Assembly (NCBI GenBank): GCA_964019165.1 | Contig: OZ025270.1 | Span: 6,162,644-6,226,643, forward strand | Direction: 5' to 3' | Source of the DNA: Mastigias papua | Taxonomy: Eukaryota > Cnidaria > Scyphozoa > Rhizostomeae > Mastigiidae | DNA length: 64,000 nucleotides | In this document: one piece after another, positions 1 to 11,243 of the stretch | How the letters are laid out: each line of letters begins with the position of its first letter | Position numbering within the stretch: the first letter of the stretch is position 1 | Position numbers and translations under genes: made by a program | Notes under the pieces: generated by a model | The model's database searches: none | What the model was told of the DNA's origin: nothing | The model's input: only the letters and a program-made list of their open reading frames with translations

Positions 1-1340
1 GATTAGCAGCATGAGTACAATAATGAAACCAAGTAAGAAGGAATAAGAAAAATATTATGGCATTAACTGAGCAACAGCAAAAAACCTAGATACTCAGAAA
101 AACCCATGCCATAGAGTTTATGTAAATCTTAAATAAAAGCATATTTCTTTCACAATGTAATATACGTGATATGTAATTGAAAAGCAGAATATTATTAATA
201 AAAAAGCTCTACTAGTGCATATAGAGTGACAATACTTAACAATATACATCGCTGAATGTGACTTCTAGCATATACATTTCTAAACTATAAGACAGAGAGC
301 TAATTTCACCGGTACAAAAAGTGGGCATGGATTATCTAAAAAGCAGTAGATTGATTCTAACAGTCAAATACATTAATATCATTGGGCATAGTAATGACAA
401 AAATAAAAAAATAGTAAGCTCTGTCTAGTAACTCGACCAGTTTTGTAATTGCATGATCAACTATTGAACACCTATTAGGCCTAAGGCAAACACGATATAT
501 CGTACTAACCTTTAAAATTTATGTTAAATTCGTACGGGTTGTACAGCGTCAAAACTTGCTTATGACTGAACTGGTCGTCAGCAAAGAACTTTAGTGATGA
601 TGGAAATACAAAAACTGGCAGTCTCCCGTCAGCAAAATGATCTGAATTCTCCCTCTTCATCTACCGTATGATGCTAACCTTCGAGGCCCTACGAAGACTT
701 TGCTTATATTCACAATAACTTTATCTAAATATAAGACCAGCAAGAGATGTCGTTTTGAATCACTTCATCTGTCACGTAACTTCCTTTTAGAACCAGAATT
801 GAAATAGAGTTTGATTGCTGGCAATTTTTTCGTAATAAGTCGTCCAACGCAAGATGTAAACATAAATAGAGTGACTGCGAAGGAGCATGTAAAACTAGAT
901 AATTGCTGCCCCATAAGTCATCAGCCAGTACCACTCTTTAGTCCCGATGAAACGCACCCCCACTCCAGGCTTATTGATTTTTCGCAAGAATCCACCTAGG
1001 ATGCTTTCCGCATGCTCATAAAGTTACAATTAAACGGACATAGACATACGTTACAAACTACAAACAATACCATAGAAAGCATGACAATACATAGCAGCCC
1101 TATGGCAATTTAATATTAAAATTAGAATTAAGATAAATAAAAATTAAGATAAGATAAAATTTATCAACTACAAAAAGCATTTATATGCCGTGTTCACTCT
1201 AATGAGCTACCGGAGGCGCTCTTTTCAAAATTATCTTGTCCTCTGAGAGGAAGTACTTGTTGGAATGGGCACTCATCAGAGAAAACACAGCAATTATCTG
1301 TTTGAAGAGAGAGGAGAGGAGGAGAGGAACATTTATGGTA
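1..1340. other. AT-rich stretch, no gene recognised
   Basis: No ORF here resembles a known family and no exon-like coding block with splice sites was seen on either strand. It is ordinary AT-rich non-coding sequence. Confidence 0.5.
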
Positions 1341-1352
1341 TTCTATAACCAT

Positions 1353-1730
1353 TTATTGAAAGCGTTTTGTCGGCCTAATATATTCTAGTGTTGCAGTAAG
1401 AATGCTAGCATTGGATGCAAATGACGGGTGCTTATGGCCATATAGGATAACATCTACCAGTTCGTTATTCGAAGGATCTGCAAGACCGTGGGGCAATAAT
1501 ATTATATCAAAACAATTGAGAAGATAATCCCCGTATATAACAAGTATGACAGAGCAGAGAAAAGTGCTCCGTGTCCTCGACACCATCATTTGACGGGCAC
1601 AGGGTTTGGGATGTCCTTATTCCAGACCCCTGTTTAGTCTTTTTGAGCTCGATCGAGTATTACGTAATGTGGGAAATTGTGGTTTTAATGTTGTCTACGG
1701 TTGTGAGTGACTTGTAAAAACCCATCTGTT
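1353..1730 (-). mobile_element. LINE 3'-end fragment (minus strand)
   Basis: In two minus-strand frames the sequence gives the C-terminal end of a LINE ORF2. The first part reads roughly GVEDTEHFSLLCH, the Cys/His segment near the end of many jockey/RTE-type LINE proteins. After a frameshift comes ELVDVILYGHKHPSF and a terminal EYIRPTKRF followed by a stop, typical of the last residues of these proteins. No reverse transcriptase precedes it, so the copy is 5'-truncated and decayed. The clade is uncertain. Confidence 0.55.
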
Positions 1731-2870
1731 TATTATAACTCCCGCTTTTTCATAAAAGAATCAAACCCTCTTCCTTCAGCTTGGATGTTTCTTAATATTT
1801 GATAAAACCCAGCTTTCAAAGGTTCTTAAATGTTTCGTAAAATTCTTGAAATTTCCTGTAGCAGCAAGGCAACTGTAAGCCAAGAAAATGGGTCTTTACC
1901 TAAAAATACTTAACAAGAGACGGATGTTTTTTGTATTTTTTTCCAGGTCAATTAAATGTTCTCAAAGACGTGTAGAGAAATTCCTTACCCCCCCCCCCAC
2001 CTGTGTATTCTAACCGCCCCGTTTATTTAGTTTTTAGAAAATTTTTAACCCACCCCACCATTCTAACCCCCAAATCTATTTGAGTCTTCAGAGTACAGAC
2101 AAAGCACCCATATTTTATAGAGTGGAGTGTTTTACCCGTTTTGGAGAATGAAATGCAGAAGGCTACAATGTGTGTGCCAAAGCTATTGCCCTGGCAATCA
2201 TTAATACTTTTTTCAAGAAAAAAGTTGCATAAAGAGACCTCACGTATGGAAGAAAGTACACAGAGTGATCTCATGTATGGAAGAAGGCGCATTCGAATTG
2301 ACTACACGCATTTTTTATAAGCAAGTCTCTATACTGAATATTTCCAGTCGAACCAATATGACTTCTCAAAATTCCCTAGCAATTCCTTCACTTTGCATTT
2401 TTCAGTTCTGTAAGAAGTACTTAGAGACAAGGAAATATAGTGTCATAAAGATGTCAGAGGGTGAGTAACAGGTGCACAACTAGGAATTTTTCAGGGAAGG
2501 GGTGCAAAAAACAAAAAGGGTGCACTGAGCAATGAATAAAGATAATGCATTTTGAAATAATAATTTTCAGATTTAGGACTAAAAGGAATAAAGCGGGTCT
2601 ATTTAAAAAAAAGACACTAAGCAATTTCAAGACCCTCCAAGGAAAAGGGTACTATTACTTTTTGAGAAAGTGGACATGGGTCTAGACATCCAGGACCCAA
2701 ACCATCGTTGCGCGCCTGAGTAAACATGACTAAATAAACAAAAATTGAATATAAATATAATACAGAATGTGTGTATTCAAAGATCTAGTTTTTCACATTC
2801 CATAGCAGTTTCCATTTCAGTACCAGAAATTTCTTAAGCTTTTTGTCTATCAGAGTGCTACCCTTGCATC
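1731..2870. other. Non-coding stretch, no gene recognised
   Basis: AT-rich sequence with a poly-C tract near 1988-2000. The open frames on both strands have no recognisable family and no supporting splice structure. Confidence 0.45.
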
Positions 2871-2879
2871 TATTAGCAT

Positions 2880-4400
2880 TGCAAAAATGTGTTCATGTGT
2901 CTGTTCCAGATGTCACCTGAAAGAGATAATAGCAAAGCAAGACTAGAAAAGAGAAAGTACAGAAGAAGTAGCCAGAGATCAAATGATGGAGGCAAAGAGA
3001 GACAGACTGTAAATAGAGGTTTGTAGAGGGTACAAGGGAAGTACTGAGGCGTATACAACTAGACAGAGGTAGCATACAAAATGAGAAAAACAGTAAAGAG
3101 AGTACTTGGAATCACTTCAGCACAAGGAAGGAGAAAAACAAAAGAATATTGGTGGTGGAATGAAAAAGCACAAAAAGGGCGTAAAGAGGAAGAAAGATGA
3201 ATGACTTGGAGAGAGTGGAAGCAAAATAGGAAACACAGAGCAGAAGAACAGGAAGATTTGTGAACAAAGGACCAGGCACATAGTGATTTGTATGAAAGAC
3301 TGGACACAAAGAATGCAGAGAGAAGAAAGGAATAGATGTGCAACCCACAAAGGATGCTGAATGAATTGCACTGGATGATAAAATGCGAGAGAGATGAAAG
3401 GATTACTCTAAAATTAGGTTGTGAATAAAGAAAATGACAGGGAGACAAGGATTGGGGTAATGAGGAAGTAATGGAGATTAGTAAGACAGAGATGAGGACG
3501 GAGTTCGAAAAGATGAAGATGAGCAAAGTAACTGGGCCTGATGAAATCTCAATAGTGAACTGGAAGTGCCTATGTGAAGAAGCTCTTGAATTTCTCACAA
3601 TGCTGTTCAACAAAATTCTGAATAACGGAGAGATACCAGATGAATTGAGGAAGATTACCCTACTACCAGTATTCAAAAGCATCCGAGGTTTGCCGGAATG
3701 CTGTAATTACAGGGGCATAAAGCTGTGGGAAGGAGTAATGGAGACCACACTAAAGAAGAGATTGCAGATTTGTAAACCTCCATATTAAATTTATACCCGG
3801 ATGAGCCATGACCGATATGACTTTTGGGATGAGAATGCTAATGGCAAATGTACCAGAAGGATTTATTTTGCTTTTGTCGAATTGAGGGAGTTCATGTTAG
3901 AATGCTGAAAGAAGAGGTGTGGTTTTGTATGAGAAGCTCACAGGTGGATTAGAAGTGCACCAAAGTGATGCAGGATATATGCAAAAATTGTGCAATATTT
4001 ATCAGGAGCCCAGCAGAAATGACGGAAGGGCTCGATGTGAAAGTGGGGTTACTTCAGGGATTGATTACGACTAACAGATGAAATCAACCCAGAGACACCA
4101 TAGTACATGCTGTTTGCATGTGGTATTACCTTCTGTGAGGAGAGTAGGGCCATGGTGGAAGACAGGTTGAAAAAATTAGAAAGCCATTAGAGAGTAGGGG
4201 CATGAAAGTGAGTAGGGCAAAGAAGAAGTATCTGGCAGCAATTAAGAAAGATATTGAAAGGATAGTAAAGATGCAAAGCCACAAGTTAAAGAAAGTTGAT
4301 GACCTCAAGTACCTAGGAGATACAGAAGAATGAATAACGAATAAGTTAATGAATAACGACGATGTCAAATATTTCGGGACACGTATACAAGTCATTGCAG
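2880..4400 (+). mobile_element. RTE/BovB-like LINE remnant (plus strand)
   Basis: The plus strand carries a decayed non-LTR retrotransposon. At 3060-3330 scattered frames give the Lys/Glu-rich linker seen before the reverse transcriptase of RTE-type elements (EYWWWNEKAQKG, LYERLDTKNAE). At 3471-3788 a 105-aa frame holds the start of the RT domain: KVTGPDEIS, then FNKILNNGEIPDELRK, then NYRGIKLWEGVME. Further frames at 4090-4340 resemble the RT motif-C end and beyond (MVEDRLKKLEKP, KVDDLKYLG). Stops and frameshifts are many, so it cannot encode a working protein. Confidence 0.75.
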
Positions 4401-4454
4401 AGCTCCTTCAGTTTCATTAATTCATTTTCACCATATTTACCCAGGGCACAAATT

Positions 4455-5651
4455 CAGTATTAATATTGTTGTACTATTGTACAGACGACCAACAAAATCT
4501 CTGGAGCAAAGGAGTAGCGGATACATCGAAAGGGCCACTTGCACTGTACTAATCTGGCAGAAGAGTTGCAGACAGAACAGCAGTAGCTGAAATCTTGCTC
4601 TATGATATTTCTATATAAATCGACCAAGGTGTCAGTACGAACAAAATTTCGCACATGCTTCATAAAGTCAACTACTCTGAAGATCTCTTGAACCACACTT
4701 ATGCGACTTGATTATAATCATCAGTCATGACCCCGCGGTGTTTTGTCTCTTTTACCAGGTGGGTGAATCCGCTTCCTACTTTGAAAATAGAAAATGTGCT
4801 AAGATTGTTCTTCAATTTGTTAAGTTCTGGCTTAGAGTCAATTAGTATAGCCTGAGTTTTCTATGCATGGAAGCTCTTCGTTGATATCCAGATACAGATC
4901 TTTACTTTTATCAGGGGAATTTAGGAAACAACTGAGTCATCCGTAAAAATATAGCTGCCTTAGCTTTCTTTAAAGCAGATGACAAGTAATTTATGTATAG
5001 GAGAGAGAGAGAGAGAGAGAAGAGGACCTAAGCACAATCCCTGTGTCACATCAATATCAACATCAATACATCCAATGCTAGAAATTGTGCCATTTACTTT
5101 AAAATGTTGTTTCCGATTATCAAGATAAGAACTGACCCATTTGTGTGCAAGTGCAGTGATCCAGAAGATTGCATCTTATCTAAAGCTATTTATGCCTAAC
5201 GGTGTCAAATGCCTTCTTGAGATATATAAATATCACAGCAGCATAACTTCCATTGTCTATGTTGATGTACCAATCACTTGTTCCTTTTAGCAAACATGTT
5301 AGAACCGAACACAGATAAATAAATACTGACAGGTGAGCCAGAAGATACACTAGATACGTTTATCTAGGCACTAGTATAATTGATCATATATGAACTTTTC
5401 GAATAGTTTCAACCAGATTGGTAGAACAAAAGTAAATTCAGGTTTTCCTCTTTTGTAGATAGGGACCAAACGAGCGATTTTTCAAGATTCGGGGAAAGAC
5501 CCTGAAAATATGAAAAGTCAAAAATCTCAATAGATGGAAAGACAACTCACAGAAAAGCATTTCTAAGCTAGTTATTCGCAATGCCATGAAATCAACACCC
5601 AAAAGGTTTTTTTAATTTTATCCAGTCCTCTGTCAACTGTTTCTACGAAAA
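4455..5651 (-). mobile_element. LINE (CR1/L2-like), 3' segment, minus strand
   Basis: Minus-strand frames show the 3' half of a CR1/L2/jockey-like ORF2. At 5430-5500 a segment resembles the RT start (FPRILKNRSFGPYLQKRK). At 5040-5230 there are traces of the KKAFDTV block and of the GxxQGSCLGP block. At 4460-4696 is the C-terminal block (RNFVRTDTLVDLYRNII, then FSYCCSVCNS). It continues the same LINE found at 7134-7190 and 11933-12170. The intervening sequence is inserted younger elements. Confidence 0.7.
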
Positions 5652-5694
5652 GGCCTAGTATAAACGTCGCATTTCTGCCGCGTCGAATTAAATT
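5652..5694 (+). repeat. Left terminal inverted repeat of Harbinger-like element
   Basis: It is the inverse of 7091-7133. The shared core contains AAACGTCGCATTTCTGCCGC followed by GTCGAATTAAATT. Confidence 0.8.
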
Positions 5695-6063
5695 GATGAA
5701 CAGCCAGAAAAATACTGAGTGTCAATTAAATGTGACAGAAATGTGACGTTTAAATCCGCTGCCGCATTAAATCATTAAATGCGACAGTAGATCACCAGGC
5801 GTGTCGCATCAAACGACACAAGTGCGACTGGATTTAAACGGTCGAATTTTTGTCGCGTCGAATTAAATTGTTTTGAGCATGGTCCGTAGATTAGTTGAAG
5901 TATGCATAAAAAGCGCATGCGTCAAAGCATCAAAGCAACCTGATCATCCAAAATGGCGCCATGTCGACGATCTTCAAAGCTGTTACTTTCCTTCAAATTG
6001 ATCAACCAAATTCGTGTCAGCAAGAAAAGAGAAGAGAAGGAGAAACAGTCCCAATTCATGATG

Positions 6064-6873
6064 CTAATGAAGGATCATTTGCAGCATCTGCATTTGCATT
6101 TGCACCATTCTCTCTTCATGGCGCCTAGCTTGATCATTCTCTTCTCTAAAAAAATTAATCAAAGCAGTTGTGGGATCTTGCTCTAGCAGTTTGTTAAAAT
6201 TTTTAACTGCATCAGCAAGCAAACTGTTTTGTTCTCCAACTTTCCTTTTCTTTTCGGGAACATACATTGAACGAGTTTGGGTTTCTCTTTCTCCACTCTT
6301 ACTGTCAATTGTTGCTGTTGAGCTGGAGGAGCTTGGTCCAAATGACTGTTCAGGTTGGGCAGATTCCCTGCTCTGAATGTGTGGGAAAAGCTGACCAAAC
6401 CATCTTCCATACCCTTGTTTTTGAATAAAATCTTCGATTCCAGAAGCAGTTTTTCTTGTGAGAGATGCCTTTTTACAAATTGCAACCAATGCTTTAAATT
6501 TGGTTCTTGTTTGGGCAACGGTGAATTCGCAAGTCTCACCTTGTTCTTTGCATCGTGTTGAAAGACAGCGTACAACCTTGTTGTAAACTTCGGTGTTTTT
6601 TGTGTTTTGGTTGTTCGTGAGTATGATCTTCTTTCTGAGATATTCATATTCACAAACAATATCAACCAAATCATTAACCATCTCTTCATGCCACGTTGAC
6701 TTTCGACCAGATCTTTTCCATTTCCCTCTCAATTTGGGCCTAATCGCTTTCAAAAAAGCATCGTAATCTTGTCCACTCGAGTCGCTCTCTTCGTTTTCAC
6801 TCAGACTATTTCGTTCTTCGTCGTTCTCTGAAATATATTCTGCGTCGTCCTTATTGTACACTTCTGAACTCAT
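6064..6873 (-). CDS. Myb/SANT-like DNA-binding protein of a Harbinger-like transposon
   Basis: In Harbinger transposons a Myb/SANT-like protein binds the element ends and helps bring in the transposase. This ORF shows that domain. After an acidic, Ser/Glu-rich N-terminus comes the trihelix-like region starting near WHEEMVNDLVDIV, with a second conserved block CEFTVAQTRTKFKALV and a third ending GYGRWFGQLFPH. The C-terminal third is Ser/Gln-rich and ends in a Met/Gln helix. The frame is open for 301 codons from an ATG at 6969, but the first 32 residues look unrelated. The ATG at 6873 (MSSEVYNKDD) gives about 269 aa and is preferred. No frameshift is seen, so the ORF may still be functional. 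It lies alone inside the terminal inverted repeats. The plus-strand frames over it are antisense shadows. Confidence 0.75.
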   Translation of the reverse strand: MSSEVYNKDDAEYISENDEERNSLSENEESDSSGQDYDAFLKAIRPKLRGKWKRSGRKSTWHEEMVNDLVDIVCEYEYLRKKIILTNNQNTKNTEVYNKVVRCLSTRCKEQGETCEFTVAQTRTKFKALVAICKKASLTRKTASGIEDFIQKQGYGRWFGQLFPHIQSRESAQPEQSFGPSSSSSTATIDSKSGERETQTRSMYVPEKKRKVGEQNSLLADAVKNFNKLLEQDPTTALINFFREENDQARRHEERMVQMQMQMLQMILH

Positions 6874-7090
6874 TTCTACTTCGAATTTCAGTGTAAATGG
6901 GGTCTGATTTTTGTCTTCAAAATTTGTGTGACAAGCGCACCAAAACAACACAGCGATAAAGAAATGCAATAGGTGTTTAAAGCGCGTGCGTGAAAATTAT
7001 TGACGCCACATTTGATTTGATGCGAAAGAATTTTATTCGACGTTTAAATCCACTGTCGCATTTTTGCCGCATTACAGTCGAATTAAATTT

Positions 7091-7133
7091 AATTTAATTC
7101 GACGCGGCAGAAATGCGACGTTTAAATGAGGCC
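7091..7133 (-). repeat. Right terminal inverted repeat of Harbinger-like element
   Basis: Inverse partner of 5652-5694 with only a few differences next to the outer GGCC. Confidence 0.8.
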
Positions 7134-7190
7134 TAACAGAATACAATGCAAATTCTGTCGTTTGCTCGGTAGATTCATTTATCTAGTACA
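7134..7190 (-). mobile_element. Short LINE segment between two insertions
   Basis: Left over between the Harbinger-like element and the LTR element. Read on the minus strand after removing both insertions, it continues the LINE frame of 11933-12170 with INESTEQTTEF. Confidence 0.55.
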
Positions 7191-7454
7191 TGTTGTGTTT
7201 TCTTGTTTGCCACTGATTGTTATCCGACCCGAGCAGAAGCGAACACAGAAAGAGCAACAACCGTTTCCACTATTTACACTATATACATACAACACCACAA
7301 TCCAAACAACATCGAAACCCCAAACCATTTACAAAACTCTACAAAATCCAACCAAAACGCGTACTACTCTCTCTATCTCTCTATCTAACCTAATCTCTCT
7401 CTAAAAATAGATATATCGTAGCCATACAACAATCACGTGATACCCATTACAACA
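7191..7454 (-). repeat. 3' LTR of the gag-only retrotransposon
   Basis: 264 bp with TG...CA ends. Its inner part repeats at 11692-11932 and its first 23 bp at 8827-8849. Confidence 0.9.
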
Positions 7455-7465
7455 ACCCCCCCCCC
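7455..7465 (-). other. Polypurine tract
   Basis: A run of ten C on the plus strand (G on the coding strand) directly abuts the 3' LTR, the expected site for plus-strand priming. Confidence 0.75.
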
Positions 7466-7601
7466 TAAGGGTGAAAGATATGATACTTATATGCATAACA
7501 ACATAACGAGACTGTACAAGCAACAAAAAATTTTTGTTTTGATTATATATATATAGTAGGTGTATACATTTCAGGAACAACATTAAAAAAAAACGTTCAG
7601 T

Positions 7602-8033
7602 TTATATTACAGTAAGCCAGTGTGTATAATAATTCCCATACCTCTCTGGTGGCATAGGATTTAACCTTAGTCTTCTTCCTCTTCTAGGAATCTCTACTTC
7701 TTCTTCGTCTTCTTCACTGTTGCTTGTCTCATTTGAAAATGGTAAAAGGTTTTCTTCTTCCTCTGTTTGAGAAGGTTCTGTTATCGTCTCCTTATTTAAA
7801 CTTCTCTCTGTTTGTACATCTTGGACGAAACCTGTGGGAACTCTCTTCAGTTTATCGCGTGTGAAGACCTTAACCTGCATTCCTGTTTTCCCATTCAGTT
7901 GAACTTTATATACAGGGTGATCAGCATCAACAACTTTGTATGGTCCATTCCACTTCTTTGCTAACTTGACTCTTTTGTTTCTCGGTAAATAAACATAAAC
8001 CTGATCGTTAACATTCAACTTATCATCTAGCAC
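7602..8033 (-). CDS. Pol C-terminal remnant (integrase tail)
   Basis: A 143-codon frame gives the C-terminal end of a gypsy-type Pol: LNVNDQVYVYLPRNK and KLAKKWNGPYKVVDADHPVYKV, the small beta-barrel after the integrase core, followed by a Glu/Ser-rich tail. The catalytic integrase core and everything upstream are missing. Its start overlaps the end of the gag frame, marking the internal deletion at about 8030. It probably makes no functional product. Confidence 0.75.
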   Translation of the reverse strand: MLDDKLNVNDQVYVYLPRNKRVKLAKKWNGPYKVVDADHPVYKVQLNGKTGMQVKVFTRDKLKRVPTGFVQDVQTERSLNKETITEPSQTEEEENLLPFSNETSNSEEDEEEVEIPRRGRRLRLNPMPPERYGNYYTHWLTVI

Positions 8034-8754
8034 CCTCTTGTCGTGTGTGCCCTATTTTATTGCAATGTTCACATTTCATATTAGCTCCGCCCGAACTTTG
8101 CTGATGGGCCTCAACTTTTTCGATCAAAGTTTCCATCATTTTCTCCAGTTTATTTAACCGACCTTCTTGGTTCGCGGCTGTTGTGACGGCAGCTACTGCA
8201 CCACAGAACTCATTATCTTTTTCCACTGAATTAACACCAAATGGATTTCCTTCCAATTTGGAATCTATCAGTTCCAACAAATTCTCTAATTTTACATTTC
8301 CCGCCAATTGTAATATATGTACTTCCTTTCGTAACTGATCATCCAAACTTGATAAAACTTGATTCGTAGCAATCGCTTCCACAGCTGTTTTGTCTTTAAT
8401 GGCGTATAATTCACTAACTGTCATTCTGAGCTCACGAGCAAAAGTTGTCACTTTGAGTCCTTTTCTAAATTTAAGATTACGCAGCTTGGTTTCCAATGCC
8501 CTTCTATATTCTTCACCACAAAATTCATCTTTTATAGCCCCCTTCAAGTCTGAATACGTTATATCTGGTGTAGCCAAGATAGTCTCTGACACGAAGGTAA
8601 ACGCACTTCCTTCCGTACAACAAACCAACAGATCTTTCCTTTTATCATCAGCCACTCCCAGGGCTTTTAACTGTGGTTCAAAATACAAACACCACTGATC
8701 GAAGCTGCTCTCATTGTCCCCTTTAAATCGTACGATATTCGGTATCTTCGGCAT
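8023..8754 (-). CDS. Gag protein of LTR retrotransposon
   Basis: Gag forms the particle that packages the element RNA. The ORF is open from an ATG at 8787, but the internal ATG at 8754 (MPKIPNIVRFKGDNE) is a more usual gag start. Its middle resembles the retrotransposon gag domain: FDQWCLYFEPQLKALGV, then GAIKDEFCGEEYRRALETKL. Near the C-terminus is the first half of a CCHC zinc knuckle (CEHCNKIGHT), but the last Cys is lost because the internal deletion ends there. The frame is otherwise undamaged. Confidence 0.8.
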   Translation of the reverse strand: MPKIPNIVRFKGDNESSFDQWCLYFEPQLKALGVADDKRKDLLVCCTEGSAFTFVSETILATPDITYSDLKGAIKDEFCGEEYRRALETKLRNLKFRKGLKVTTFARELRMTVSELYAIKDKTAVEAIATNQVLSSLDDQLRKEVHILQLAGNVKLENLLELIDSKLEGNPFGVNSVEKDNEFCGAVAAVTTAANQEGRLNKLEKMMETLIEKVEAHQQSSGGANMKCEHCNKIGHTRQEGAR

Positions 8755-8805
8755 CTTTATTACAGATATGTGGTGCCTTCCATCCAAATCGAAGGCGCCC
8801 TAGAC

Positions 8806-8823
8806 ATCTCGGTAGGACCTCCA
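8806..8823 (-). promoter_or_regulatory. Primer binding site, complementary to a tRNA-Gln 3' end
   Basis: On the minus strand, three bases after the 5' LTR, lies TGGAGGTCCTACCGAGAT. Its complement ATCTCGGTAGGACCTCCA closely matches the 3' end of animal tRNA-Gln plus CCA. tRNA-Gln is therefore the probable primer. The match is judged from memory of the family. Confidence 0.65.
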
Positions 8824-8826
8824 AAT

Positions 8827-8849
8827 TGTTGTGTTTTCTTGTTTGCCGG
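8827..8849 (-). repeat. 5' LTR, outer piece before the hAT insertion
   Basis: Matches the first 23 bp of the LTR at 7191, apart from its last two bases. It is interrupted at 8850 and resumes at 11692. Confidence 0.85.
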
Positions 8850-9489
8850 CAGAGGCGGATCCAGAGATAAAACTGACTGCAGCACAGCACAAGAAACATA
8901 TCAGTAAAAGGGCGTGGTCAAAAGGCTGTGCGTTGGCCACACCCATTTTTTTACCAGTAGCATATATTTACGATTTTTGTGAGATTCGCTTCTCTTCCAG
9001 CAATCCTCCTATATCAAACAATAGCCTTCATTCTTTGAAGTACGATAGTGAGCGTACAGTTATCGCGACAGCCTTAATTTGATTTTCTAATTGTCTTTCA
9101 AAATTTCATATCAAACTCATGTCTGTTCTATTTTGTTGGCTCAGCATAGAACAAAGAAAGTAATTGATTGGCTCTCCTGAAGCCTGTCAGACTTTTCTGG
9201 ATCAATAACTGGGTATTACAAGTCAAAACATGAGTTTTCGGAACCATAGAGAAATTGTCTGTCATACACTAATACTTTAAATTATAAAACTAATAACCTT
9301 TCGTTTTCTCTAAAAGCCCACTATAATTTACTAAATCAGTAATCAATGTACTTTTGATGAGATGGCTCCACCATTCAATTAAAATTCATTTTTCTGCATT
9401 TCATGTATGTACATTGCATTATATAATGCAAGTCAGGACCTCCACTTGCTTGGATAACAAAACAGAAGAGTGTATGTTCCTAGCACCAT

Positions 9490-9716
9490 AGTAGTACTGC
9501 CCAATGTAGACCTAAGTCAATTTATAACAGTCTTCCCGACTGTAATAGCTTGATCACCACCATGATGGGGATGTTCTGTCTGGCACACAAGATGAGTGCC
9601 TTCAGTATAGACAAATGCTTATTGGCTTCAACTATATTGTCAACTGATTGCCTATAAGTTTTGGTCAAATGTTCAACATGACATTTCAAAATTTTGAGGA
9701 AAAAGCTTGTAGTCAT
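9490..9716 (-). pseudogene. hAT transposase fragment
   Basis: A 64-codon minus-strand frame contains EANKHLSILKALILCARQNIP, resembling the block that precedes the catalytic domain in ZMYM1/DUF4371-type hAT transposases (consensus about ILCGRQNIALRGH). A frameshift follows and HHGGDQAI appears in another frame. No other transposase block was seen in the 2.8 kb, so this is a remnant. Confidence 0.45.
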
Positions 9717-11243
9717 AGGAGATAGTCTGTGAATTTGAACATTTTTTCAAGCTCCTTCTACCTTATTTGGTCAAATAAGTATATAAGATGCATTCATTAC
9801 CATATGGAATCTGAAGGAATTCATATCCATTCTTTGACAAAATGAAAGCAATTGGAGACAAAAAGCAGCACCAATGAATCCAGAGTAAGAAGGGCAAAGG
9901 TGCAATGATAACAATGTAACAATGTAGGGTTAAACCTTCTATTCTTTAAGATTGACACATAGGGCACCTAACCTTTGCACCTGGTTTCTAAATCTTCTCC
10001 ACAATTTCAAATATGAAGCAATCATCTAGTGTCACAGTTCATAAAAACTGATGATAGCAAAATTGCACTAACTAGTAGGGGGGGGGGGGGCATTGATAGG
10101 GCTCCTTCCATACATTACATCATTATCACAAAAAGTAATAGTACTAACAGAGAAAAGATTCAATGAGGAGGTAAAGTATGGTGATAAAAAGTAATTTCTA
10201 TAGAGTTTACAAAGGAAAGAAAGTTTTATCTGCTTTCTTTTGAGTAACCAGAGAAATCCATATATGTTGTAACAGTGTAAGTAATCACAATAATGACTGG
10301 CACACACAGTATGGCATGGTTTAAAAGAAGAATCAATTTCTTTGGTGCTATTTCCTTCTCTACACAAAAGGAACCTTTTTGCATTCTCACTGCATATATT
10401 CTTAGGAGAAACTAGGTCATAAAAACACTGATAGACAGCTGACTACCTGCAACTCCACCAATCTAAAGATATGGAGATATACTCCTTTTTATAAGAACCA
10501 GTACAATTGAGGTTACTGCTGACTGTTCTTAATTTTTCAAATTTTCAGTGTGAATTGCTCTTAATTTGTTCCTAAATGATCGGGGTGTAGGCAATTTAGA
10601 CATTAGACAATACACCGTACAAGAGACCATTGGGTGTTTATGAAACTGGTATTATTCACGTTGATGATTTGGGTGTTTCAAAGTTCCAAAAGTTACACAA
10701 TTTGCTAAACAATAGACTAAATAATAGTAAACAGTCAGCTATATAAGTAAATACAATGAAGCAAAAACAATTGCAATGTAACAAACAAAATAGGCCAGTG
10801 GATCTAAATGAAGATAGTCTAATGGGCTTAGGGAAAAATCTACTTTCAAAATGTCACGTTGGATGATGCCATCTTGGTTCATAAAGTGAAATTAAATACC
10901 TAACAGGAAATATCCGCTTTGCCGGGGAGGATGCTATAGTCTCTTCATTGGTACAAATCTTAAAGCGGACCTATCTCAGTTAGGCCACCATATTCAAGTA
11001 TGAGCTTCGATATAACTTCCAAACTCATTGCACTGGATCTCGTGAATAAAATATCCAGTGAATTAGTAGACGTTAGTGAATAAACCCTCAGATAAAACTC
11101 CGTGTTGTCACCCAGTACGCGTATAATACAAGTGGGACAGACTGATACTGTCCTCAGATAGCCTGTCTTCCGTAACCAAATCTTTATAGACGTGCACGAG
11201 ATGTAAGTCGAGCGGCATTGCACTACAGCACGACTTTCCTGAC

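Larger units (their letters stand above)
5652..7133 (-). mobile_element. PIF/Harbinger-like DNA transposon, non-autonomous
   Basis: The element has terminal inverted repeats of about 43 bp at 5652-5694 and 7091-7133. Each begins GGCCT and contains AAACGTCGCATTTCTGCCGC. Between them lies one ORF for a Myb/SANT-like protein on the minus strand. No HARBI1-type transposase is present, so it would need one in trans. Flanking bases AAA (left) and TAA (right) may be a 3-bp target duplication with one change, as is usual for Harbinger. It sits inside a minus-strand LINE. Confidence 0.75.

Noticed and set aside
3059..3682. 207-codon minus-strand frame rich in Ser/Leu/Phe
   Set aside because: It is the antisense of the RTE-like LINE remnant, whose purine-rich coding strand gives such frames. 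No family resemblance.
8390..8698. 102-codon plus-strand frame
   Set aside because: Antisense of the gag ORF.
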